A stretch of 14,856 nt of DNA from CAYZMS01 sp964479625 (GTDB taxonomy: Bacteria; Bacteroidota; Bacteroidia; Chitinophagales; Saprospiraceae). Shown one piece after another: positions 7,584-13,700 of the stretch (positions within the stretch are counted from its first letter, which is position 1; each line of letters begins with the position of its first letter). The position numbers and the translations under genes were made by a program. The notes beneath the pieces are model-generated. The model made no database searches. It saw nothing but the letters and a program-made list of their open reading frames with translations, and was not told where the DNA came from. The DNA is taken from the NCBI GenBank assembly GCA_964479625.1, contig CAYZMS010000053.1:1-14856 (forward strand). The letters are read 5' to 3'.

Positions 7584-8429
7584 TTAAGCGATGTCTGCGA
7601 AGGTTTTTTCCATTTTTCGAAAATAGAAGGCCCCGAACAGGAACAGGAGGACGGAAACGCCTGCTCCGATACCGATCAGATCCCAGGGCATGGGTTTGGT
7701 GCCTAGGAAGGCGGCGCGCATGCCTTCGATCACGCCTACCATGGGGTTAAGCGCATAAAGGTAAAGATATTCTTCGGGTATGATGCTGATAGAGTACACT
7801 ACGGGTACGGCATACATCAACAGGCGCACCAGGAACCCCATCGCGTATTGTACATCCCGGTACTGGACGGCCATGGCCGAAAGGATCATCCCGGCGCCCA
7901 GGCTGGTCATAACCAATATGGCCAGGAGGACCGGAAAGAAAAGGATATTCCAACTGGGGATGAAACGGTAGAAAATGAACAAGCCGATCATGACGATAAA
8001 GCCTATACTGAAATCCAATAGCTTCGAAAAGACAGCTGACAAGGGCAGCACCAGGCGCGGGAAGTAGACCTTGCTCAACATATTCCGGTTGGAAACCAGG
8101 CTGTTAGAGCTTTCGGTTAGAATATTGCTGAAGTAAGTCCAGGGGATCATAGCAGCAAAACTAAACAGGATATAAGGCACCCCATCGGAATCCAGCTTGG
8201 CCAGCTTACCGAAGATGACGGTAAATACAAGTGTGTTGACCAGGGGTTGTAAAATGGCCCAGCCCACTCCCAAAACACTTTGCGCATACTTGGCCTTGAT
8301 GGCCCGAACGACCAGGAAATACAAGAGGTCGCGGTAGTGCCACAATTCCTTTATGTCGATCACTTGCCAGCCTTTCGTAGGTTGAATTATGGTGATTTCG
8401 GTGGGGGCGTTATGGGGTGTTGCGTTCAT
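7584..8429 (-). CDS. wzm: Polysaccharide ABC-2 type transporter permease
   Basis: This 281-residue membrane protein is the permease of a Wzm/Wzt-type exporter that moves a completed lipid-linked polysaccharide across the inner membrane. The N-terminal amphipathic block (LWHYRDLLYFLVVRAIKAKY at about 29-48, then QSVLGVGWAILQPL) is typical of the family. About six hydrophobic segments follow, near 52-76, 84-105, 125-155, 162-187, 196-215 and 250-270. The late SIIPEEYLYLYALNPMVG block (about 215-232) is also typical. Its ATPase, Wzt, is encoded beyond wzc, so wzc separates the two halves of one transporter. The ATG lies at the edge of a repeat tract (next entry), so the translation start region is made of repeat sequence. 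Confidence 0.93.
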   Translation of the reverse strand: MNATPHNAPTEITIIQPTKGWQVIDIKELWHYRDLLYFLVVRAIKAKYAQSVLGVGWAILQPLVNTLVFTVIFGKLAKLDSDGVPYILFSFAAMIPWTYFSNILTESSNSLVSNRNMLSKVYFPRLVLPLSAVFSKLLDFSIGFIVMIGLFIFYRFIPSWNILFFPVLLAILVMTSLGAGMILSAMAVQYRDVQYAMGFLVRLLMYAVPVVYSISIIPEEYLYLYALNPMVGVIEGMRAAFLGTKPMPWDLIGIGAGVSVLLFLFGAFYFRKMEKTFADIA

Positions 8430-8475
8430 GGTTTATGGGTGTATGGTTTATGTGTTATGGGTGTATGGGGGTGTA
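8428..8475. repeat. Degenerate GGTTTATGGGTGTATGG array between wza and wzm
   Basis: The whole gap between the wza stop and the wzm start consists of units such as GGTTTATGGGTGTATGG (+ strand), repeated with variation and ending in GGGGGTGTA. On the minus strand the wzm start codon follows as CATAAACCATG, so the ATG is one base away from the repeat's own CCATA. The wza stop (TAA) immediately borders the other end. Confidence 0.75.
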
Positions 8476-9288
8476 TTAATTGCCATCCAGTGCGATAATG
8501 AGGGTTATGACCGAAAGGATACCAGAGCTATAGGAAATAATCCGTTGCAGTGGATCGCTTACGGTGGCGGTACGGGCGCGAATGGGTTCTACATAGACCA
8601 CGTCGTTTTGTTGCAGGTAAAAATAGGGTGAAAGAAAAATGTCGTAATCCTGCAGGTCCAGTCGTTCGTAGTTGCGCTGGCCATCCTGTTCCCGGATGAC
8701 CAGGATCTCATCCCGCTTGGCGTAGATAGTGAGGTCGCCGGCCATTCCCAGGGCGTCGAGCAGGGTGACGCGCTCGTTGGTCAGTTGTATGGTGCCGGGG
8801 CGGTTGACTTCGCCGAGTATGGTAACTTTAAAGTTGAGGAAACGAATGTTGACCACGGGGTCCTTTACATAAATTTGCAACTCTTGCAGGATCTTGGTTT
8901 TTGCTTGTTCAAGTGTCAGGTTCCCAACTTCCACCGTTCCCAGGTATGGCAGGTCGACTGTTCCTTTCGGGCTAACAAAATAGCCCATGAACAACTCCAG
9001 GTTGTTACCGCCCTGGTTTCGGTTTCCGCCGCCCATATTGTTGTTATTCATATTACCACCCTGCTGACCAGTTTGAAGGTTAAAGGCAGCCACGGCCTTT
9101 GGGTCAGGAGAGTAGACCTCAATCCGAAGCAGGTCTTCTGGCTGGATCCGTAATTCCATTTGATGGAGGATCTGCTCTGTCGCCGGCGTTGGCACCCCTT
9201 CTTCAAACGATAACAAGGGTTTGTAGGAAACGCAGCTGCTGGCGAACCAGGTAATGATCAGGACGGGGAGTAAACGGGCGTAAACCAT
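8476..9288 (-). CDS. wza: Wza-like outer-membrane polysaccharide export lipoprotein
   Basis: This OPX-family protein forms the outer-membrane exit for the polysaccharide. From the ATG chosen here it has 270 residues and opens with a lipoprotein signal: short basic n-region MVYAR, hydrophobic LLPVLIITWFA, then lipobox ASSC with Cys19. A TTG at 9312 would add eight residues ahead of this signal and fits less well. The Poly_export domain (LRIQPEDLLRIEVYSPDP, about 46-63) is interrupted by an Asn/Gly-rich stretch, about 76-97. The rest of the domain and an SLBB-like domain follow (YFVSPKGTVDLPYLG, then VTILGEVNRPGTIQL). The C-terminal hydrophobic helix IISYSSGILSVITLIIAL resembles the one that forms the barrel in Wza-type proteins. 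It lies just upstream of wzm and pairs functionally with Wzc. Confidence 0.93.
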   Translation of the reverse strand: MVYARLLPVLIITWFASSCVSYKPLLSFEEGVPTPATEQILHQMELRIQPEDLLRIEVYSPDPKAVAAFNLQTGQQGGNMNNNNMGGGNRNQGGNNLELFMGYFVSPKGTVDLPYLGTVEVGNLTLEQAKTKILQELQIYVKDPVVNIRFLNFKVTILGEVNRPGTIQLTNERVTLLDALGMAGDLTIYAKRDEILVIREQDGQRNYERLDLQDYDIFLSPYFYLQQNDVVYVEPIRARTATVSDPLQRIISYSSGILSVITLIIALDGN

Positions 9289-9383
9289 ACCTAAAAGGGA
9301 TTTGTCTGCCAAAAAGCAGGTAAAGGTTCTGTGTAGATCAAGGTGAAATATGGATAATTTAAGCCTAGTGAGTTCAGGGTGAA

Positions 9384-9426
9384 GGGTTTTTATTTAAAGT
9401 TTATGGGTTTATAGGGGTTTATTTTA
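9384..9426. repeat. Weak G/T-rich repeat tract upstream of wza
   Basis: The + strand contains GGGTTTTTATTTAAAG, then TTTATGGGTTTATAGGGG and TTTATTTTA. It is a short and decayed member of the repeat family, lying in the 258-base gap between wza and the phosphatase gene. I see no clear Bacteroidota promoter (TTTG then TAnnTTTG) for wza in the rest of this gap. Confidence 0.5.
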
Positions 9427-9506
9427 TTCAGTATTCGGGTAATTTGGGGGGTGCCTTTGGCTAAGCCCAGGCTGGGTAAATTTTACGTTTGTAAAGAAGG
9501 CCAATT

Positions 9507-9526
9507 TCTCTGCTAGTGGGCAGAGA
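9507..9526 (-). terminator. Hairpin 20 bases past the phosphatase gene, weak terminator candidate
   Basis: TCTCTGC (9507-9513) and GCAGAGA (9520-9526) form a perfect 7-bp stem with a 6-nt loop, 20 nt downstream of the end of the phosphatase gene. The sequence that follows on the minus strand is AATTGGCCTTCTTTAC, which is only weakly U-rich. It may be a transcript-end or processing hairpin rather than a strong intrinsic terminator. Confidence 0.4.
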
Positions 9527-9546
9527 CATTTGGTCGCTCATTTCCC

Positions 9547-10266
9547 CTAAGTCTTACTCACCTTGGTTACGGCTTCGATCACCTCCTTATGTTTTAGTCC
9601 GGCCTCCAGTTCTTCCAGGTGAGTGGTGTTGTGGCAGTCGGTAGCAAGGTAGTCGTAGAAGCCCTTTCGAAGGAGTCGAAGGGCGTTCTTTTTCACTTCA
9701 TTTCCATAATGGCCCATAAAGGCCATGAGGTTGCCCTGGAATTGGCAACCGAGATTTTTTAGACGCCCGTATTGATCAAATTGATCTGCATAGTACAAAT
9801 ACCGTTCTGGATGGGCTAGAATCGGGCGAAAGCCCTTGGTTTGCATTCGAAACAACCATTGCTCGGCATAGGGAGATGCCCCGTAGAACCCCAATTCGAC
9901 CAGCACGCAATTGTCCCAGACAGGAAGTAGTTCTTTTTTTTCGATCAATTCCGCCACGTGTTCATCGAGGTAATATTCCGCAGCAGCATGTAAGTTCAGC
10001 TCAATTCCAGCAGAATCCATAGCGGATTGTACTTCCTGCTGTTTCTCTTTTATGAGGCCGGCTGAGTTAGGGTAGCGGTCCCAGTTAATATGAGGAGTGG
10101 TGATGATGGTTCGAAACCCTAAGCGGCGTAAACCTTCGATGAGCTCCAGGCTATCGTCCATTGTTTTTGCCCCGTCGTCGATCCCCGGTAGTAAATGTGA
10201 ATGGAAGTCGCGCTCCAGCATGGAGTAATCGGGAAGAGGCTTGGTTTTTTTATACAGGTGGAACAA
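9547..10266 (-). CDS. PHP-type protein-tyrosine phosphatase, CpsB/YwqE-like
   Basis: This 239-residue metal-dependent phosphatase of the CpsB/CapC family probably dephosphorylates the tyrosine tail of the Wzc kinase encoded in the same locus. The PHP metal ligands are visible: HSH (22-24) in FHSHLLPGIDDGAK, His59 in ITTPH, Glu97 in AAAEYY, His152 in LAHPERY, and ATDCH at 208-212. The start is taken at TTG (10266). The resulting N-terminus MFHLYKKTKPLPD resembles the basic leader common in Bacteroidota homologues, whereas the first ATG (10221) would remove it. A stop lies five codons upstream of the TTG. The TTG directly abuts a long repeat array, so no ordinary ribosome-binding site is present. 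The PHP class is the usual partner of Gram-positive and Bacteroidota BY-kinases, in place of the low-molecular-weight Wzb type. Confidence 0.92.
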   Translation of the reverse strand: MFHLYKKTKPLPDYSMLERDFHSHLLPGIDDGAKTMDDSLELIEGLRRLGFRTIITTPHINWDRYPNSAGLIKEKQQEVQSAMDSAGIELNLHAAAEYYLDEHVAELIEKKELLPVWDNCVLVELGFYGASPYAEQWLFRMQTKGFRPILAHPERYLYYADQFDQYGRLKNLGCQFQGNLMAFMGHYGNEVKKNALRLLRKGFYDYLATDCHNTTHLEELEAGLKHKEVIEAVTKVSKT

Positions 10267-10385
10267 TAGGTGTATGGTTTATAGGTGTATGGGTGTATAG
10301 GTGTATAGTTTTATAGGTGTATAGTTTTATAGATGTATAGGTGTATGGGTGGGTAAACTAAACTCATAAACCATAACCCAAATAC
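10267..10385. repeat. Head-to-head repeat array between dehydrogenase and phosphatase genes
   Basis: The whole gap is repeat sequence. From 10267 to about 10353 the + strand carries G/T-rich units (GGTGTATGGTTTATAGG, GGTGTATAGTTTTATAGG and variants). From about 10354 to 10385 the orientation flips to A/C-rich (ACTCATAAACCATAACCC). TATGGTTTAT at 10273-10282 is the exact reverse complement of ATAAACCATA at 10366-10375, so the ends can pair. The array touches the stop of one gene and the TTG start of the next. Confidence 0.8.
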
Positions 10386-11681
10386 TCAAAGGCGCCACAC
10401 CAGCATTTCCTTCTCCTCCCTTCCCCATTCGTACAGTCCTTTCAGATCGAACAATATCGGATGGCCGTTCATGAGCTGTAGGAAGTAGTCGCGGGGAAGA
10501 TCCCGATAAGAATCGTGGGCTACAGCTACAATAGTGGCATCGTAATTTGAAGAAGGTTCATCCAGCAAGGGGAGCAGAAATTCATGGGCCACTTCATTGG
10601 GGGAAGCGAAGGGATCCAATACGTGGACATTGAGCGAATAGCTCATGAGTTCTTTTACGAGCTCCACCACTTTCGAATTTCTGATGTCGGCTACATTTTC
10701 CTTAAAGGTGATGCCCATCACCAGCACTTTACAGGAACCCGGGTTTTTGCCGCGTTTGATCAGAGCCTGTACCAGGCGTTTAGCGATAAAGTCGGGGATC
10801 TGGTCGTTCACCCGTCGACCAGCGGCGATTACCTGGGGGTCGTGACCCATCTGCTTTGCCTTGTGCATGAGATAAAAAGGATCGACACTAATGCAATGGC
10901 CACCCACCAAACCAGGGGTGAAGGGGAGGAAGTTCCATTTGGTGCCAGCTGCGGCCAGGACTTCTCGTGTGTCAATACCGATCCGGTCGAAAATAATGGC
11001 CAGTTCGTTCATTAGCGAGATGTTGATGTCTCGCTGGGTGTTTTCGATGACCTTGGCGGCTTCCGCCACCTTGATAGAAGAGGCCAGATAGGTGCCTGCT
11101 TCGATGATGTGGTCATAAACTGCCTTAATTTCTCGGGCAGCTTCTGGATCGCTGCCAGATACGATCTTTAGAATAGTGGTCAGCGTCCGTTTTTTGTCGC
11201 CTGGATTGATGCGTTCGGGAGAGTAGCCCAATTTAAAATCTTTGCCAAGCTTTAAACCCGAAGCAGCCTCGAGTATAGGGAGGCAGTCTTCCTCCGTACA
11301 ACCCGGATAGACAGTGCTTTCGTAAACCACAATATCTCCAGGTTTCAGGGCCGCGCCGACGCTGCGGGAGGCCGCTTTCAAAGGCTCCAGGTTGGGTACC
11401 CGGTGCTCATCTATATCCGTAGGTACACCGATTACGTGGAAGTGGGCTTCCTTTAGATCTTCTGGATTACCGGTAAAGTAAATATCTACTCCCTCAAAAG
11501 CTTCCGGGCGAAGTTCTTTGCTTGGGTCAATGCCCTGCTTCATCATTTCTACCCGCTCCTCGCTAATGTCAAACCCTATGACGGGCATATGCCTGGCAAA
11601 TTCAAGGGCTACGGGGAGTCCCACATATCCCAAGCCGGTAACGGAGAGCCGCTTATTTTTAGCAAGTAGGTCTGAAAGCAT
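10386..11681 (-). CDS. UDP-HexNAc 6-dehydrogenase, TviB/WbpO-like
   Basis: This 431-residue nucleotide-sugar dehydrogenase oxidises C6 of a UDP-sugar with two NAD+ to give a UDP-uronic acid. The NAD-binding loop is GLGYVGLP (16-23). The central block VAEAAKVIENTQRDINISLMNE (about 205-226) carries the conserved Lys and Asn. The catalytic Cys263 lies in GGHCISVDPFYL. The phrase LGYSPERINPGDK (151-163) is characteristic of the TviB/WbpO/WbpA branch, which acts on UDP-GlcNAc or UDP-GalNAc, rather than of UDP-glucose dehydrogenases. The C-terminal domain (MGITFKENVADIRNSK, 322-337) is complete and the length is normal. It would supply an amino-uronic acid for the polymer. Substrate choice between GlcNAc and GalNAc cannot be settled here. 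A single repeat-like unit (TATGGTTTATTTGG on the + strand) lies about 10 nt upstream of the start. Confidence 0.92.
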   Translation of the reverse strand: MLSDLLAKNKRLSVTGLGYVGLPVALEFARHMPVIGFDISEERVEMMKQGIDPSKELRPEAFEGVDIYFTGNPEDLKEAHFHVIGVPTDIDEHRVPNLEPLKAASRSVGAALKPGDIVVYESTVYPGCTEEDCLPILEAASGLKLGKDFKLGYSPERINPGDKKRTLTTILKIVSGSDPEAAREIKAVYDHIIEAGTYLASSIKVAEAAKVIENTQRDINISLMNELAIIFDRIGIDTREVLAAAGTKWNFLPFTPGLVGGHCISVDPFYLMHKAKQMGHDPQVIAAGRRVNDQIPDFIAKRLVQALIKRGKNPGSCKVLVMGITFKENVADIRNSKVVELVKELMSYSLNVHVLDPFASPNEVAHEFLLPLLDEPSSNYDATIVAVAHDSYRDLPRDYFLQLMNGHPILFDLKGLYEWGREEKEMLVWRL

Positions 11682-12054
11682 GCGTAAAAGTATGGTTTAT
11701 TTGGCCTGTTTCGGTCAAAAAATAATATTGAAGATTGGTATGAAATGATTGAAGTTGAATAGCTTAAAAAGTTGATAATCTATTGTTTATGATCTGATTG
11801 GCCTCGGTTTTAAATAGATCTTCCTTTGATTATTTTTTGTTTTTTGTCCTGTTCGGGGATTTAAAAAAGTGATATGCTTGTATAAAATAAAAACTATGAA
11901 CCTCTTAGATGCTAGTAATACCATGTTCGAGTAATGCCTTTCTGCATTGCTAAACTCCAGTTTCAAAAGGAAAGCAGTGGGTTTTTTGCTGGCTCATTGC
12001 TTCCTGTTTTTTAAAGTTTATAAGAATGCTCATTTAAATTAAAATGGCCGAAAG
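11682..12054. other. Non-coding region with AT-rich leader
   Basis: This 373-base stretch holds no credible gene. It is more AT-rich than the flanking genes and must contain whatever promoter drives the dehydrogenase gene on the minus strand. The closest match to a Bacteroidota -7 box is TATTTTTTG on the minus strand at about 11715-11723, with one extra spacer base and no clear TTTG 20 bases upstream, so I do not call a promoter. The right part holds the two-hairpin element described next. Confidence 0.5.
11930..12012 (+). terminator. Two hairpins and a T-tract on the + strand
   Basis: Hairpin 1 pairs AGTAATGC (11930-11937) with GCATTGCT (11944-11951) through eight bp, one of them G-T, around a 6-nt loop. 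Hairpin 2 pairs GGAAAGCAGTG (from 11969) with CATTGCTTCC (ending 12004) through about ten pairs with one bulged A. It is followed by TGTTTTTT (12005-12012). The second hairpin plus T-tract has the form of an intrinsic terminator for + strand transcription. No + strand gene lies upstream, so it might end a small RNA or act as a barrier protecting the sequence that follows. Confidence 0.45.
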
Positions 12055-12423
12055 ATGCACATTTACAGTTCCTAGAAATTAGAGGTTTGGCAGCTTTCGA
12101 AAGAACTGGCCAAGCTTGTTTATGAGTATACAAAATCATTCCCGAAATCCGAACAGTATGGTTTATCCCAGCAGTTGAGGCGCTGTGGAATTTCTGTTGC
12201 GAGCAATATCGCAGAAGGGACCAGCCGTAAGTCCAATAAAGAAAAGGCCTATTTCATTCAAATAGCCTATGGAAGTTTGCTCGAGCTACTCTGCCAATTT
12301 ACCATTGCGTTGGAACTGGAGTATTTGTCGAAAGAAAACTATCGAAAGATTAGAATTAAGGTAGATTGTATCGGAAGAATGCTTACTGCCCTGCGAAAAA
12401 GCCAACTTGGCTCCACCTCCTAA
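12055..12423 (+). pseudogene. Four-helix-bundle protein (S23/IVP family), early stop
   Basis: This is the only gene on the + strand. From ATG 12055 the frame reads MHIYSS, then TAG (12073-12075), then KLEVWQLSKELAKLVYEY and on through FPKSEQYGLSQQLRR, SVASNIAEGTSRKSNKEK and IALELEYLSKE to a TAA at 12421. Those phrases match the S23-type four-helix-bundle family, whose members usually begin with a FRxLxVWQ-like motif. The early stop falls exactly where that motif should start (SS-stop-KLEVWQ), so a small lesion has probably inactivated the gene. The only in-frame alternative start I see is TTG at 12175, which would lose the first helix. The family's function is unknown in general; such genes are scattered as single insertions in Bacteroidota genomes. 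A repeat array starts directly after the stop codon. Confidence 0.75.
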
Positions 12424-12477
12424 TCCCTAAACTCCTAAACCCATACACCATAAACCTATAAACCATAATACTCCTTA
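12424..12477. repeat. A/C-rich repeat array overlapping the epimerase 3' end
   Basis: The + strand reads as units such as CCCATACACCATAAACC and TATAAACCATAATAC, the reverse complement of the G/T-rich units elsewhere. The array starts at the stop of the four-helix-bundle pseudogene and runs into the epimerase gene. There, on the minus strand, TAT GGT TTA TAG encodes its last residues and its stop. Confidence 0.75.
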
Positions 12478-13502
12478 TACCATTCAATAAACCGCCCAAC
12501 ACCTTCTCGCAGCTCTGTATTTGGCTTATAGCCGAAGTCCTCCATAAGAGGTCTTACATCGGCATAGGTCGCGGCAACATCACCGGCTTGCATGGGTAGG
12601 AACTCTTTTTCGGCGGTAACGCCCAAAGCAGTTTCGATCGCCTCAATGAAATCTAATAAACGAACAGGCGCATTGTTCCCGATATTATATACCCGGTAGG
12701 GAGAAGAGGATCTGGGAAGTTCGCCTGACCAGTTTGGCGTAGGGGCAGGGGCTTGCTGGGCTACCCGGAAGACCCCTTCCACAACATCATCTACGTAGGT
12801 GAAATCCCGGCTCATATCACCATGGTTGAATACCTTAATGGGTGTGCCCTTTAGCATGGCTTCTGTAAAAAGAAAATAGGCCATATCCGGCCGGCCCCAG
12901 GGGCCGTAAACCGTAAAAAAGCGCAAACCGGTGGTTGGAAGCCCGAACAAATGACTGTAGGTGTGTGCCATGAGTTCATTGCTCTTTTTGCTGGCAGCAT
13001 ACAAACTAACCGGATGATCAACCGGGTGGTCAGTGGAAAAGGGCATTTCGGTATTGAGCCCGTATACGCTACTGGAGCTGGCGTACACCAAATGTTCGAT
13101 CTTGTAATGGCGGCAGTTTTCCAGAATATTGACAAAGCCTACCACATTGCTATCGATGTAAGCCCGCGGGTTTTTCAAACTATATCGAACTCCCGCCTGG
13201 GCTGCAAGGTTTATGACCAATTCAAAGGACGTTTCCCGGAATAGTTTTTCAAGGGCTATCCCGTCTTCAAGCTTTAACTGTACGAATTGATAACCTGGAT
13301 GGGAGCTACTTTGCACCCGTTCCTGGTACGCTATGCTTTTCCTGGAAATTCCGGCAGCTTCTAGCCGGGCCACTTTCAGGCTGACATCGTAGTAATTGTT
13401 GATACTATCCACGCCAACTACCCGGTGCCCTTCCTGCAGAAAGCGCAAGGCAAGATGGTGCCCAATAAAGCCGGCTGTCCCGGTAATGAGAATGTTAGCC
13501 AT
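12456..13502 (-). CDS. UDP-glucuronate 4-epimerase-like NAD-dependent epimerase
   Basis: This 348-residue extended short-chain dehydrogenase interconverts 4-epimers of a UDP-sugar, most likely UDP-glucuronate and UDP-galacturonate. The NAD loop is GTAGFIG (8-14). The catalytic residues lie in SSSSVYG (142-148) and Tyr168-x3-Lys172 (YAASK). The phrases RFFTVYGPWGRPDMAYFLF (about 194-212) and PIKVFNHGDMSRDFTYVDD (221-239) are typical of the CapI/LpsL uronate epimerase branch and differ from GalE and WbpP. Residues about 251-267 form a Pro/Ser-rich insertion (APAPTPNWSGELPRSSS), as in several relatives. The final Gly-Leu and stop (GGT TTA TAG) coincide with a unit of the neighbouring repeat. Use of UDP-GlcNAcA, the product of the nearby dehydrogenase, is a possible alternative. 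No clear Shine-Dalgarno precedes the ATG. Confidence 0.9.
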   Translation of the reverse strand: MANILITGTAGFIGHHLALRFLQEGHRVVGVDSINNYYDVSLKVARLEAAGISRKSIAYQERVQSSSHPGYQFVQLKLEDGIALEKLFRETSFELVINLAAQAGVRYSLKNPRAYIDSNVVGFVNILENCRHYKIEHLVYASSSSVYGLNTEMPFSTDHPVDHPVSLYAASKKSNELMAHTYSHLFGLPTTGLRFFTVYGPWGRPDMAYFLFTEAMLKGTPIKVFNHGDMSRDFTYVDDVVEGVFRVAQQAPAPTPNWSGELPRSSSPYRVYNIGNNAPVRLLDFIEAIETALGVTAEKEFLPMQAGDVAATYADVRPLMEDFGYKPNTELREGVGRFIEWYKEYYGL

Positions 13503-13518
13503 TAAATTTAGGAGCGTT

Positions 13519-13622
13519 TTTTGTTTATAGGTTTATTTATGAAGGACTAAATATAAACCCATAAACTCAAACACCTATAACCCCATACACTCATGCACCC
13601 ATACACCAATAACCCATACCTC
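13519..13622. repeat. Hairpin-forming repeat array between UXS and epimerase genes
   Basis: GTTTATAGGTTTAT (13523-13536) faces ATAAACCCATAAAC (13553-13566), pairing at 13 of 14 positions around a 16-nt loop. A/C-rich units continue to about 13622 (CACCTATAACCCC, CACCCATACACC, ACCCATACC). This is the inverted layout seen at 10267-10385 in shorter form. The remaining 80 bases up to the UXS stop show nothing I can name. Confidence 0.7.
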
Positions 13623-13700
13623 CCTACTCCCTTCCATATAGCATTTTGCAGAAGGTTCTCGATAGCGGTAAAGTGGCTATGTTCTTTTCCGTGAGTTTAT

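Noticed and set aside
9313..9546. Promoter for wza
   Set aside because: No TTTG/TAnnTTTG pair at proper spacing was found on the minus strand in this gap.
10261..10385. CRISPR array
   Set aside because: Units are 7-9 bases, degenerate and without unique spacers of constant length. No cas gene is present.
12055..12423. Diversity-generating retroelement accessory protein (Avd)
   Set aside because: No reverse transcriptase or template/variable repeat pair is visible. The sequence fits the general S23 four-helix-bundle family.
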